Assembly: GCA_013397075.1 (NCBI GenBank)
Contig: VWZS01000496.1
Location: 310,001-374,000 of the forward strand
Direction: 5' to 3'
DNA from: Rhabdornis inornatus
Lineage: Eukaryota; Chordata; Aves; Passeriformes; Rhabdornithidae
Length of the DNA: 64,000 nucleotides
A model generated the notes under the pieces. The model did no database searches, was not told the DNA's origin, and worked only from the letters and a program-made list of their open reading frames with translations. Below, piece after piece: positions 10,741-24,733 of the stretch (positions are counted from its first letter, which is position 1; each line of letters begins with the position of its first letter). A program made the position numbers and the translations under genes.

Positions 10741-13163
10741 GGAAAGTCCAGGTGGCTCACAGAATGTATGAAAATGAGTATGGACATTTGTTTCCAAAGT
10801 CTTTGGACTTGTAGGTGAAACTCATTTTAGCTGTTTCCTGAAATTAATTTTAAAAGGAAAGCAAAATCTCCCAATGTACAGTTCAGTGCCCCAGTGGAAT
10901 TTTTGGTATTAAGTATTGCTTAATAAATGAGCAACTATATTCTGCAACAACTTGCACTTCCAGATGACCTTATATTGTGGCTCTGCTTTAAAAAGTGACT
11001 TTGTAGAAATGGCCCCAAGGGACGGAATTATTGTGTCTGTGATTTTCATATCAAATTTTCTCCTTCCAAGTTAAAAAGGAAAAAGAAATGGCTTTCTAAT
11101 TACTAGCCCAGTGAACTCAGCTTGGAATCTAATGTCTAGCTGTGCTTTCTCTAGCTAATGCATCATCATGAGTAATGTAAGTTCTGCAATCAAAATAGAG
11201 TGTCCTCAATTATAGCTGTGCAGCTCTTTTGTGCTCCTATTATATCCTTATTTACACCTGTTCCACTGAGCAAAGGTTTTGGGCAGTAGTGTTGAAAAGG
11301 CAGTCTTAGAATTAGAATTTTATTTCTCTTACTGAACAACAGATTTTTTTATACTCTCTTTGATCATATTTCCATAATCATCTAATAGTATTACAAAGTC
11401 TTTCATTGTCTGTGCTGCAACTTGCATTGTCTCGCTAATACTCAACAGTGTGCCATTATGAGTTGAATTGTGCAGGAAAGTCTTTATTTTAAATTTATTG
11501 TGAACATTTAAAATCTGCTGTAAAGCCATAGTTAAAAAGTGCATGTAGTGGGTTTCAGCATATTAGCCATGTTTTATTATGGGTGTCATGAGGAAAAATA
11601 TGTAGAAGGTAAAGGAAATTAAATAAACATATCTTTAAAAACTTTGGAATATGCAAGGTATTGAAGAGGTGATGACTGATGTTTTTAATGGGTAGTGGAA
11701 TTGATTCAGGAGCATGGAGAGTGCTGATGTTGCAGTGTGTGCTCTCATGGACACATGACCTACCATGAACTTTCTAAGACCAAGACTCAGCACAATGGGT
11801 TGGCAGTAACCTTGCTGTTACCTTGGTGTTGCACGCATCCTGCCACATGTGTTGGCTGTAGCTTTTGGCCGTTCAACAGAAAAATGAAATTTGGCTGTGG
11901 ATATTTGGGACTGTTCTCTGAGTTGTGGCCTGTAGACTCCTCTGAAGGAGATGTCTTTTAAAAGGCTTTCCAGTGCATGGGATTTAGCTTAAGCAGGTAC
12001 TTTTATGTCTGTGTTGCCATATTAGCATTTAAAGATTATTTTGATGTCTTAGCACGTATGAAGGTCCGAAGTGAAAAAAATATATCCTACAGGTAAGTAA
12101 AAGCTACCAAATAAGTTGATCCAACTTTCTTTACTGAATATCTGTTGGTCACAGATGAGAGTGCTGTGTCATAACTACTTTTCTGCATCTTCAACAACTT
12201 GGAATAGTGATGATGATTTTGAATGTTAACATGTTTCTGCACTAGCTTGTAATCACACAGAGAATATATGACATGCAAATTAAGATCCAGTTAGAAAGCT
12301 ATGATTATGCAGTTAGACAAGGGCTCTTGCAGTACACTTGTGCTTATTGAAGCTTGCTGAACATGGCTGCTGAACATGTTAAATACATCTTGGAGCATGA
12401 GAATTTTGCTGCTTTACAGGCTGATTTTTTTTTCCCCTTAATCCTCCTTCTGGAAAATGAATTAAGTCATTGCAAGATATAACTCATAATGAGTGAGTCA
12501 ATTTATTGAGAAAGAATAACCATTTATTTTAAATGGCTTAAGAATCCTTTTCTCCTGTTTGAGTAACTTGAGCCTAAGTAATAGAATTTCTGATTGCTTT
12601 AACTAGTGCTGCAGACATTGTGGGAATTATACCACAGGTTCTTGTTTTAAGTAGACTCTGTTTGGCCAGGACTGATGGTAACAGAATTGGTCTTTCCATC
12701 CCAAGACCCATGCAGGCTGGTAGAAGGAGGATGTTTAGGAAAGCTGCTTCACTGGTGTTTCCTCAGTTTTGTCATGGTATCTTATTAAATAAGCCTCCCT
12801 ACAAGAAATGATCCTCTTTCTTGCCAGCCTCAGCAGACGGGCTTAGGGTGAGAAATAGGAAATGCTGTCTTTCTATGCATTAGTCATCCATGGGGCTTGT
12901 GATTCACTTTTTCCTTCCCTCCTTGCATAAAAGAGGGAAGTTTTGCCCATGATCCACACTTCAGTGTGAGCAAACTGAGAACAGCAATCTTGGAGCTTTT
13001 ATTGTGGCATGATTCCTCTGTACTAAGTCCATATGAAAGTTGAGCCATCAGGATTTTTGGTAATTGGAGGTACTTTGCTGCATTGTCATCCATTAACTCC
13101 CACTGTCAGCAGGCTGGCACAGCAGGGAGGTACAGGGCCCATAACCTGGGGCAGATGGAATGC
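10741..13163 (+). other. SORCS2: SORCS2 intron, no recognised element
   Basis: This is unique-looking intron sequence. Chance open frames of 61-74 codons occur on both strands, for example around 11.33-11.54 and 11.74-11.96 kb, with no recognisable content. No RNA gene or transposon was seen. Confidence 0.55.
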
Positions 13164-13213
13164 CTCTCTCTCTCTATATATGTATACATATATATATATA
13201 CGTATATATGTAT
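13164..13213. repeat. Compound microsatellite (CT)n-(TA)n with CG/GT interruptions
   Basis: A short CT repeat passes into an alternating TA/TG/CA tract that ends tatatatgtat. The alternating purine-pyrimidine stretch is self-complementary and probably variable in length between individuals. Confidence 0.93.
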
Positions 13214-16200
13214 CAATGTTTACTTTGCCACTCTGCAAAATTAAATAAATAAGAAACAATAATCAAAGCAGCTAGTTCATTGCTCATCACATTTTCATGA
13301 TGATGAATGAGGTATAAAAACTGGGATAGGATATTTTTTAAAATCTGAAAGGGGTGAAGTCACAGTGTCAGGGAACTTGTGATAAGGTACATGTGATGTT
13401 CCACTCAGCAACTAGTGATGCTGCTGGTTCCACCTTCAGCCTATTATGGGACCTTTTTTGAGAACCTGCCATTACACTGCTTTTCCTTGGTCTTTTGTTC
13501 CTTGGGAATGTAGGTAATTTGGCGAACTGATTGTGGCATTCCCATCAGTGCTGGGAATATTGCATTAATACAAATAATAGGAAGGAGCTGTAATGTTTAT
13601 GGATGTATAATATTTGTGTCCTTTAAGTTTTTGGCTTGAGCCTGAGAAGGACAAGAGTCCAACAGAAAGCATGGATACACCATGAGACTCACCTGAAAAT
13701 ACCCATATTTTCCCTATGAGGCAGCTGATGATGCAGTGCCTTTTCATAGCTGATCTTTGAAAATACCATTTTGCAGCCCCCTGTTGCATCTCTTAGAGCT
13801 GAGCATCTTGTGCACTGATGTGGTGTGTGGAACATGAGCAGCTTCACTTGCATCTGCAGTACATGCAGTGTGCTCCAGAGCATCCACTGTGAACTGATTG
13901 CAAATTAATTTGGTTATTGGGACTGAATGAATGAACAGCTGCATGGTTAATTATTCAGAATGGTATAGAAAAATGTAATGTTAATGTTTTATACCCTCAT
14001 TATCTCTGCAGTATGGAATATATTTTTCAGTGTGAAAATAACAAAGGCAATATTTCCCGCATAACTTATTTATTAAGATAACCGTATTGTTAGGCAGCTT
14101 TCTCTGCTTTAATTTGGTAAGAGTTGGGACAATTGAAAACTCAATACAGCCAGTTTCTAAAATGTAAATATAATCTTATGCTGAAGAATTTGAGGGTGTG
14201 GGTAGTTGACAAAAATGAAATGCATTTTACAGCAAGATTTAAATGTCTTGATTTTTTTTCTTTTTTGGCTTTCTGAAATAAAGAATATTAGTTGAGGGCT
14301 TTCCCTCCCTCTCCCTACAGCCTCTCATTGAAAAGATGACTGATAATTTGTCGATTAGTCAATTGAATCTCTGTTCCAGCTAATTTTTAAAGAATTATTT
14401 TGGGGGGTTTATGTGTAAGTTGAGGTTGTCCCCTCTTGCTTTTGCTCCCCCTCTTTCTCCCTTGGTGTATTTTCCTTCTATTGCATATAGAACAGGGATA
14501 GCAAGTTACTGTTTCAAGAAATACCTATTCTTGAGCTAACCTTCGAAATTCATTTTCTCATTGATTTTTCTCTCCTAGCAGCCTTTTTTTGCTAGCTGTT
14601 ACCCTCCTTCTTTCAATGAACTGGTTTGTCTCTTCTGGACCTGATTGCTTCAGTCCAGACTGGAGAAGCTGCTTTTTAGATGAGGTGTTAAGTAAATTTT
14701 GGTATTTTGGCCTAATGTATCAGCTCCAAACCTGTTTTTTTGAAGCTGTTCCAGAGTTGATGTCCTTCTGATGGCAGGGCTTTCTCCTCAGAGTTGCTTT
14801 GACAGACTGTAGATATTCAATGACCTGTGAATACATTTTATCCCAACTTTCCATCATAGGATCTGTAATTATCATTTTGGGCAGGAATGGGGCAATACTT
14901 GTTATCACCTATTTATTGAAAAGCATCTGTGTGAGTTAATTTTTTTTTTCCTTTCAAATCTGATATGTACTTTCTTTACCAAATGGATATAATATATCTT
15001 TTTGGATGTCTTTTCTCTTGAAGAGTGTGCATACAGTTCAAGTTATGCCCCTTGATAAAAAGACATCACAGTATCAGTGAAATACAACCACCCCTGGGCA
15101 AAAGCTAGGGAAACAAGTAAAGATATACGTGGTAAAATGTGCTTTCTTAATATAAAAAAACTTAAAAATTGGGTTCAAAAGAATCTATGTCATTCAACCT
15201 TTTGATAGCCTGGCTTTCAAGCTTTCCTTTCTGGCAGGAAGGGGATGTATGGTTCTGCTTTCTGTATGATTTAGAATAGTTTTCTGTAATACTGATGTTT
15301 CCTTAGGATTGTTGGCTGTTCTGAAGATTTCAATGCAAAATTATTTTAAATTTTACTCTCCTCCAAGATTTTGGAAACTTATTGTTTTATCTTAATTCTT
15401 ACCATATGCTATCCAGTCCTCAACTGCAACGTCTCTTTGGGATAGAATGTAAAAATCGAGCTGTGCTGTTCTGAAGTATTCTGACTACAGTTTGAGATTT
15501 CTCTCCTTTACCCTACCCCTATGCAGTTTCTATGCTAAATACTGGTCTTCCAGGTTTCATTATTTTTAATTTTCTTCAGCCTGACATGTAAAATTAGAAA
15601 AATAATAGTATTTTACTTTTTATCCCCATTTAAAAATATTTGGAAGTAAAATATACATGTGATGGAGTTTTGTATATATGATGATTTCAGGTGCATAATA
15701 CTTAAGCTCTTGATGCTATTTTGGTGCAGTTTTCAGTACAATTCAGGCTGCTCAGTGCTAGTGGGGAGGATGCACCAGTAAGAGATTAAAGCTCTGCACT
15801 GTGAAAGTGCAGCACATTCTGGCACAGTGTGGAAGCCTAGAGTGAAAACTCCCATGCCTCAGCTTTCCATGTGGCCTCAGGTGAATATATGAATCTGTCG
15901 GTATTCCAGAGTGGAAAGCATCCAAGAATCATCTTTAAATAAAATTGAAGAAGAAAGCAAAGTAAATTACATAAAGACCAGAAAAGTAGGTTACAAATAT
16001 GCTTCATAAAACACCATGACCTATAATAGCATTACCTTAAAAGGTCCAGTTAGAGGGGATCTCTTAATGTGCTCTGGTATGGGAAAAGCAGGGTTGGAGT
16101 TCCTAGATCTTCAAAGTGAAAAGACTTTGCTTCTCAAAAGGCATGTAAACATTTGTAGGGTACATCAATAAATAAATGAGAGTGAATATTTAAATATCAA

Positions 16201-16459
16201 ATTATATTTGATTTCCATACTAACTGTCTTAGTACATCCAAATGCTTGAGTTCTTAGAATTGTTTTTTTTCAATTTCATGTTTGGATAGATACACAGTGC
16301 TGTTGTTATAATAAAAATCAGTATTTATTTTTTTCTTTAGCATGTTTGTTAGGGCTGGGAATAGGACATAAGTTTTCTGATAACCAGTTGGTCACTTGTA
16401 TCACTGCTTTACTGGCAAGTTTCTACTGTATTGTGTCCATGCAGAGAATGTTTTTGGTT
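13214..16459 (+). other. SORCS2: SORCS2 intron, no recognised element
   Basis: This is AT-rich intron sequence with pyrimidine-rich patches near 14.25 and 14.43-14.48 kb. The open frames near 13.6-13.9 and 14.6-14.9 kb are short and unrecognised. I found no convincing exon or repeat family. Confidence 0.55.
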
Positions 16460-16865
16460 GCATGGGAGCACAATGGACATCAAGTACAACCCCTGCTCAA
16501 AGCAGGAGTTGCTGAAGAAGTTAATCAGGTCACTCATGGCCTCATCCTGCCTAGTTCTGAAAAATGTCCAGGTTGGAAATCTCACAGCTTTGCTGAGCAA
16601 TGCTTTGCTGCTGTCATTGCAAGGGATTGTCAGCTGGCACTTCCCATCTTGCAGCTTGTGCTTGCCATCTATTGCATTTTCTCTGTCTACCCTGACCCTG
16701 TCTTATTTAAGACTTTTCTTTAGATGCTGAAAGAGTGAAATGAGATTCTCCATTAGCCTCATTTCCTGGAATGACCTAACCCGGCTCCCTCAGCCATTCC
16801 TTGAACATCGTGTGCTCCAGTTCCCAGCATCTTAATGACCCTCCATTGGCTTGGCTTCACATTCT
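16460..16865 (-). mobile_element. CR1 LINE fragment (3' UTR part), antisense
   Basis: Read on the + strand, the block contains cccctgctcaaagcagg, then ggcctcatcctgcctag, a diverged ccagg...ggaaatctcacag piece and a diverged cctcatttcctggaatgacc. It ends with cggctccctcagccattcc and tgtgctccagttcccagcatc. These are successive pieces of the reverse complement of a CR1 3' region (ccctgctcaaagcaggg; ctccctcagccgctcc; tgtgctccagacccc). The terminal octamers are missing on the left. A 125-codon + frame runs through it, but this is the antisense of the LINE and is not a gene. Confidence 0.78.
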
Positions 16866-16894
16866 GATCCCTTTCTGCTGTGAAGTGACACAGA

Positions 16895-16913
16895 TTTTTT
16901 TTTTTTTTTTTTT
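16895..16913 (+). repeat. Poly-T homopolymer, 19 bases
   Basis: An uninterrupted run of 19 T lies just beyond the right side of the CR1 fragment. CR1 elements do not carry poly-A tails, so this run is probably unrelated to that copy. Confidence 0.95.
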
Positions 16914-19900
16914 AAATTCCATTTGCAGAACTGGGATTATCTGTTTTCTGGAAGTTCCTTTCTGCAGCTCTCCCAATATAAAATAGACTGTTCTATGGTG
17001 AATTGTTTTGAATAGTTACCTTATTTATCTGAATGCAAAAATAAGTGTGAAATGCTGAAATCATTAGCAGGGGAAATTCAATTCTTTAGAAATTGCTTAG
17101 ACACCCAAGTCACTTCATTACTTGTACAGAAAGATAACACTGGCCTTGTTTGCACTGAACTGCTCAGTGTAAGAGCAGTGGGGATGCCAGCATTAACTTT
17201 TTGTCCTCACTTTTGTTATGCACTATGAATTCTTGATAGGTTTTGATTTAGTTGCTGGTACATTATTTATGACATCTCTTGGCTGCAGCTGCTGTAATCC
17301 ACAAACCAAAGCCAAGCCCATTATTTCTAGTAATAGAATTGTATTTTGTTGTAGAGCAACTCCCAGGTAATTAGGCAGGATGTGCTGTAATTGGTTGTAA
17401 CATAGACTCTTCTAAATAAAGCATTAGTCAAACTGAATGGCAGATTAAAGTATTGTTTTTTCTTTTGAAGATTTGTCTGTCACAGGTAAACATTAATGTG
17501 ACCACAAACATTAGGTTTTGCCAGGAAAGGAAGGAGAATTTTTGTTTTAATGATCCTTCACTTAGAAGAGTGTTAAGTGAGAATATTGAAAAGTGCAAAG
17601 CAGAATTTTTTGAGGGCTTTTGGGATGTAGGTAAATCTAAAGTCTTATTCAAAGAGTGGACTTCATACAGTAGTTTTTATTGCTATTGGAATTGGGTTTT
17701 GGATAATTTTGAATCATCTTTATCTTGAGCTATACTATTGTATATGTATATTGTTAATTGACAGTGCTTCAAGGGTCAGTGTAGACACCTGAAATCTTTG
17801 GAGTAAAATCTGCTGATTGCTTTAAAAGGTGATTATAAGCTGAGAAGTAATTTTCAAAGGTGCAGTTTGATGGATTTGTTGTCTCTTGGCATATTCCTGT
17901 CAAAGCTGGATTCTTTTGTGGACTATGTGATGAATTCAGATTAACTGGATATACTTCAAAGGAAATTGAATGAAATTCAACATTAACTTTGCAAGTCCAA
18001 ATATACAGTAGGCACCCGAGAACCTTTGAGAAGCTGATGGATTTGCTTCAATTCACGTAGTAAAATAGTGAAACACTCTTCGTCATGAGAACATTCAGAG
18101 TAGGGGAGGAATAAGGGAGTCGGGTTGCACTTGTTCTATTGAAAGCTGTTCCCTTGAACATGTTTTGTCATAGTGTTTTGTTAGGAGAGAAATGAAAGAA
18201 CAAAGGGCAAAACTTCTGATTCTGTCTTTTTTTGAATCGGTATGTTCCATTTGGCTGGCTAATGGGCAATGGTATTTATGAAAAGGCTCTGGTCTGTTTT
18301 TTCATGGGTAGTGAAGCAAAGTGAATGACTGTGTTATCCATGGCAAAGAAACTGTTGGGATGATACTGAGGCAGAGCCTAGATCACACAGGGTTTGTTCC
18401 AGTTCTCGTTTCGGAACTCCACACTGTGTTATAAATTCGCCGTTTAATTTTTCTTTGCACTCTGTCTGTAAAATTCCCATGAGAAGTAGCAGCTGTTGGT
18501 GCTGCTATACTCACAATAAACAGGATTTCCCATTCAACAAGTCACAGGTTGATTACCAGAAAACAGCCACTCCAGCAGTGCACTTTGTGATCTCACCCTT
18601 GGGGCAAAGCTAACCTGTGTGGTCCTCCATCTTCTCTCCTGGAAAAAAACCTGTGTTTTAGGGTACATATGCATGGGGACATGAGAATGAAGTGGCAAAA
18701 TCAGCATAAAGCACTCCATCACCTTTGGAAGCACTGGGGCTCTATTGATGTGTATGGGTTTCAAGTCAGGTCCTAAAATTGTACCAATTGTGGATTCTTT
18801 AGACTGAACATCTGTCCAGTGCATTTCTTAAGTTATTTCTTCTGGAAGTAGTAATCATTTGTTCCCATTCCTTTTTCCCTCTGCTTGGTGGCCTCTGAGG
18901 AGACATTTGTTGGATTGCTGGAGTATGTGTTCCACAGATGAAGTTCTGCAGCAGAAAAAGGGTTAAACTTGAATTCAGCAGCAGGAATTTTCTCATCTTG
19001 ACAGTTTGCTCAGCAATTTCGATTTTTTGCATCATAAAGAATTTTCAACTAGGCAGAAATGGGGTGATTTGTCTCAGGGTGGGAGAAAGGCAATATTTAA
19101 TATGTATAGTTTAGATTAATCTGAATAAAAACTGTAGGCTTGAAAGGCCTTTGGCTTCCTCTGTGCATCTGACAATGATTGAATCAGCTTGGACATCAAA
19201 ATGGAGAGAAATGGTGTGTTAGAACTAAGTCTGCTGATCCACATATTCTCATCTCCCTGATCTATTCTTTGCTCTGTCACAAGCAAGGATCTTTGAGCCT
19301 CATACATTATTGCTCATTTTGTCACTTAGTGTAATGGGCAGAAGGAGGCACACTGGAGGCCAAGTGGCTTGAGTAGGTTCCTGGCTCCTGGTTTCCTTCT
19401 GCATTTGATAGCAAACAGCAAGAGTCCCCGTGTTGAACTGGGTCCCTCTCCCCCATTATGTTAACCAGGCTTAACTCAGTCCTGCCTGGACAGCTGAATG
19501 GCAGCAAGACAGCTGGCTGCAGAAGGGCAGTAGTTTCTTCCACAGTTTGCTCACAACAGCTTGGCTTAGCTGCATATTGAAAACAAGCAAATGGATCAGT
19601 CCCACCTCTGCTGAAAGATGTGACCATCCAAATATAAGAGTAAGAAGACTGATTGCCTCCAGTTGTGTGGGACCACTGCTCAGATTTGGTCAGTGATAGG
19701 GTGCACATGAGGTGTGGCTTCTGGTGATCTGATTTTATTTTCAAATCATTATGCGACTCACTGAGAGTATTGTAAGACTCACCAAAGCTGTTAGCATGTG
19801 TGTGAAGTTGGTCACTGTCTTTGTTCAAGTGCTAAATAAATTAGCTAAACATTTATATAAATGACAAGTACATCGGGGCATTTAGAAAAGCGGGGGTAGA

Positions 19901-22432
19901 GTCATGGGAGCATTTGGAAGCTGGAGAAAATAGCCTGCTGTGAGGGATGCACAGCCTTCAGATTTTCAGCTTATGATAGGTAAGTAAAGGGCTGTTTAAA
20001 TATAAGGTTCAGTTTACAGGAGGGCTTGATGTTTGCTCTGCTCAACCCTGGGTGACCCTTGCTATAGCCAGTAGGCTTCAGGGAAGCAATGTATGTGCCT
20101 TTTCTCTTTCTGATATTGCCCATCTTACCTGAGCAAAAATACCTTTCTGACTTCTTGCTCCTTAGCCAGATTTCTCTGTAAATTATTTTTTTGTGAGTTT
20201 CTTTAAAAAAGAAAGGGAGGTAGTAACTGCTCAGTTGGATGGGCATGTTCATTCTCCAGTTGTTTTTCTACAGGTCGGGTGAAGGGAAGGTTGGTCAAAG
20301 AGTAGTAAGGCAAGTAAGAAAATAAGTACATGGAAGACATTGTCACAGTTCTTTACAAAAAGCTTTATAACATTCTGACTTGTCAATAATGCTTTTTAAA
20401 AAACATTAACTTAATTTATAAATTTCATCCCATTTATAAATTAATAGTACATAGCACCAACTGTGCATTGGAAGAGTTGGTAATCTCCATCTGATTTCTC
20501 ACAGCCAAGTTCTTAAGGGGGTCAGAAGCGCCAACAGAATCAATGATGATTTATGTTCCAGTAGGGAGCTGCTGCAGAAGGACCAGGAAACTGATACAAA
20601 TGCAGCTGTGAAATATGCTCTTCTCTTGGGATGTGGATGATTCAGACTGGAGCTTTGGCCATCAGCACAATGTTCAGTTTTATCTTCTTAAATGTTTAGT
20701 GTCATAAATATTAAGTTTTGAAAATGTAAAATGTTGTTAGTCATTTCTTTTAAAGACTGTATGAAGTCAGAAGGCATCCTTACCTTTGTGCGGCAGGGAG
20801 GGAGGAAAGTGTTCAGACTCATGCCTGGGTGTTTACTGAGAGCCTGATAAAATCGAGTGTCTGTAGTCGAGTGTACAGACCACAGCTGTGTCCCTTTGGG
20901 TACCTGTGCACTCTCAGGCTTTAGCATTTCCTCCTGAGAGCAGAGGCAAGGATATTATTCCTGTTTTCTTTGCTTCTCATCCACGTATTCTGTCACTGAA
21001 TGGGAATGTTTTCCCCAGCAAGCATTAATTAAAAGGAAACAAGGTAGTTCAGATTGAAAGGTTATCAGCAAAAGCTGCATGAATAAAAACATTAAATGAG
21101 TGAATCTTCCTTGTGTCTTATGTGTCAGTTCTGCTTAGAGGAACAATTCTGAAAAAGAGACAAATTACCCAATGCCTTAGATTGGCAGCATTTAACAATT
21201 TGAAATACTCAAATTACCCATGTACTCATTAGGAAAAGGGGTCGGTACTCAGAGGGAGAATGGATGACTTGCTAATTTTTAGTGCTACTGAATAATGTAA
21301 ATGAGGGTTTTGTTTAGCTTTAAATGGAGATGTTATGCAATGGTGTTGGACAGCTTGGATGTGGGGCATTTCTCTCATTGAAGATTGTATGTTTTTGGTA
21401 GATTTTAATGGTCAATTTGCATGGCATCCGTGCTGAGTGAGCAGTCTTGTATAATTTGAAAAATTGTTCAAGTTTTGTTCTGAATTGCTCTATTAAATTT
21501 AGATGGTTTGAATATTATTATAATTTAAAATAAATGGGCAGGAAGAGGAAAAATAAATCATGATAAAATCTTGATTGTAGAATATGGTTTTGCAAACCTC
21601 TCCTATAAATACTCTGTACATGCAGAGGAAGCTATTTAGGAGGTTATTGCTATAGGAACTTCTTCCTTTACATATTCCCTTCCTTGCCATTAATTTTTTC
21701 CTACTGTATTTTTTCTATCAGATGAGGAGTGAGGGAAAGTGACATTAAATTCATTGAGTATGGTAAGTTAAGTCAGGGTGATGTAGTGCAAAACAATATT
21801 ATAGTTGTTCTCAGATAGAAATTCATCATTTTCTCTTCTATATTCTTTGGTTTGGGATAAGAAGGTTCTTACAAGTCAGTTCCAAGCACCTTTAGAAGGA
21901 AGATTAGGAGTAAAAATAGATTCTTCAAATAACATAACCTTCATTTATATCCTAAGGAAGTTATATGAAAAGGAGACTCTCTCCCTGGAAATCTTTTGTA
22001 ATGTGAGAATTGAATTGAACAGGCTAAGCTTTCCGTGATAATAATCACACAGCTAAGGATGATGCAAATTTAATGGCTCTAATCAGATGAGGTGAAAGAA
22101 AGCAAATATTAGGTTTATGCTTTAATTTGTGATTTGCTTTACTGTTAATTCTTCCATGCAAGAAAAAAACTGAGTTCTTTTTTTTTTCCTTTTTTTTTCT
22201 TAACCTTTGGAAAATATTAGTCACATTGAGTAGACTTCATGAACATAAATTGATTCTATCTTAAAATTATACCCTTTGCATATTTTAAATAAAAATAGTT
22301 TCCTGAAAATTATTCAGAAGATGGGAATGACCATAGGTCACAACAGAGTACTGTGCTGGGCAGTCCTTTGTCTTTTCCAGTTCATAGCAAATTGAACTGC
22401 CAGAAAAGGACAGAAGTCTGTAGTGGAGTTTC
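16914..22432 (+). other. SORCS2: SORCS2 intron, no recognised element
   Basis: This stretch holds no recognised transposon or RNA gene. The largest open frame of the window lies here on the minus strand (19322-19828, listed separately). A two-part pyrimidine tract occurs near 22176-22200. The other open frames, up to about 96 codons, show no recognisable protein and no splice context. Confidence 0.55.
19322..19828 (-). other. 168-codon open frame, antisense; probably not a gene
   Basis: This is the longest uninterrupted ATG-to-stop frame in the window. The product would be rich in Ser, Thr, His and Gln with several Cys. It has no signal peptide, membrane segment or motif I recognise and resembles no family I know. 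It lies antisense in the intron, in a stretch of moderate GC content where stops are fewer. A chance frame is the best explanation; an unannotated antisense lncRNA or small coding transcript cannot be excluded from sequence alone. Confidence 0.2.
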
Positions 22433-24640
22433 ATAGAATTACATAATAATTGAGGGTGGAAGGAATCTCTCAAGATCATCTAGTCCAAGGCCCTTCTCAA
22501 AGCCCTGTCATTCCAGGACTGTGCTCAGCAGGTTTTTGAACAGTTTCAGGGATGGAGACTCTAAACCTGTCTGGGCCAGCAACCTGTGCCAGTGTTTGAC
22601 CCTCTTCACATTCAAAGGTCTTTTTTTTTTCGGTGTTTATATGGACATCATTGGACAACCACAGAAAAAATCTGTCTCAGCTTCCTTAAATCTCCCCATC
22701 ATGTATTTATGCATATGAATAAGGGGCCCCTGAGTATTTTCTTCATCCAGATGAATACTCCTGGCTCTCTGTCTGTCACTCAGAGATGAAGGTAAGGTAG
22801 AGGTGCTCGTAGCTCCCCAGTTTCTCCTTTCAGCCTTTCTTGAAGATAGGGGAGATATTCATTCTTGTGTGAACACTCTCCTTGGCATTTTGAAAAATGT
22901 TTGGGCACATTTTTCACATTTTTCCCCCCACAGCTACAGGTTTTGAGGAAACACCTGCTCCACTTTATCCTGTAAGCTTTAGATTTTGTGGACGCTACAG
23001 TTTCTGATCCTTGAAGAGGAGTAATTTCAGTTCTTTGCTTGCCCTTGTTTGTCTTGGATGTATTTCTTATGCTTCCCTTGTGTCCTTGTTTAAGTACAGC
23101 AGTGTTGAATGTGTTAAAGGTAAGGGCACAGTGAAGAGGCTAATTTTGCTGTAGTGGTGGTTTCCAAACCTTTAGAAAAAACCTGTTACTTTTCTAAATG
23201 CTTCTGAGGTTGTGTTTTTTGAATCACTGCTGAATGGCAGGTTGGTGTTTTCATGGTTCCTTTGATCCTTTAACTGAAATAGCTTTAGGGTTTGTTCAAA
23301 AGCCTTCATTTTGTATGTAATGCCAGAACTTCCCTTTTAATTTATGTACTATGGATGTATTTTGCCATTTTAAAGACTGGTCATTCAGCATCATGAGGTC
23401 CATCTACAAACTTTCATATTTATTGTCTTGATTGCTATTTACTTGTTTTTGTTTTACTCCTTTGAATGATATAGTGTTATCAGCATGCTTTTGTCACCAT
23501 CTGCCTCGTTTCTGTAATTATAATACATTAAATAGGACTGATGAAGAGCCTTGTGGGACTCCTTTGAGGACTTTCTCAATAGCAAAAATTAATCAAACCT
23601 AATGTTTCCTGATTTTAGAATAATTATTCCTCCAAATGAGGACCTGTCCTCCTATCCTCTAGCAATGAAGCTTCTTGAGCACATTTTGTAGGGGATATTT
23701 CTGAAAGACTTAGAGAAGACAATTTGGTTGAGTTTAACATTTTATATATTCATTAATTCTGTCCAGAAAATGAAGACATTAATGAGTCATGCATTGCCTT
23801 CCCAAAGTCATGTGGACTCTCACTCAGTACCTTTTATTTCTCTGTCAAATTACAGAGATGGAATAATTTTTACTATTTTGCAGACTTTAGTGCCCTGAAA
23901 TGCCTCTCTGAATTGCTCTTGGAGATCTTTAAAAAATTGGAACCCATATTTGCGATGTTCATTTCTCTAATACAAACACTATTTCAAATGAGAAGACACT
24001 GCAATTAATGGCTTAGTGATTTCATCTTTGAGCTCCTTTAGAATATGTGGATGAATACCATCTGGTCTGGGCAGATGAGTAGCGCTGATTTGTGTAAAAT
24101 TTCTTTCACTGACACTTTGAGATATTTTTTAATACAATGACAGCAAAGAGGAGCTCTGACATGGGAACCTTTCAAAGCAGCTTTAGGATGAAGAGAGATG
24201 CAAAGCATTAGTTTGCTTTCTGTGCTGTGGCTTTGTCTCTGGACGCTCTTTTCTCACCTTGCTCATGTATTGGTTCCACAGGTTGCTGTGGCAGGCTTCA
24301 CATCTTTTGGGAGGTTGACAGAAGAGTTATTGTTACAGTGTAAACTTTTGCAAGTTGTGTTTCAAAGGTTTTTATTTTGGCCTATTGCATTGTAGGATTA
24401 TCCTTCCAAGGATGTTTTTCCCCGTTATCTTCAGCAGGTAAAATTCAGCTCATTAAAGTTGCGTGTCGCTCTTTGAGTCACGTTTCTTTTCAATCCCGCT
24501 TTTTGTTTCCTTTGCTCTGCTTTAGGTAGTGGGCACTTGCACCGAAATTCAATTCATGCCTTTAAAAAGATGTTTCCCTAATTTTATCTTTTGCATTAAT
24601 TCTTTTCGGTTTTTGAGTGTTTTTTTCTCTCTCTCGTCTT

Positions 24641-24673
<33 letters not shown>

Positions 24674-24696
24674 ATCTTTCTTTTTTTTTTTCCTCT

Positions 24697-24733
<37 letters not shown>

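Noticed and set aside
13164..13213. TA-rich palindromic tract as a possible replication origin or regulatory site
   Set aside because: It is an ordinary compound microsatellite.
16346..16723. 125-codon + frame with hydrophobic stretches
   Set aside because: Most of it is the antisense reading of a CR1 3' region at 16460-16865. The apparent membrane segments are a by-product.
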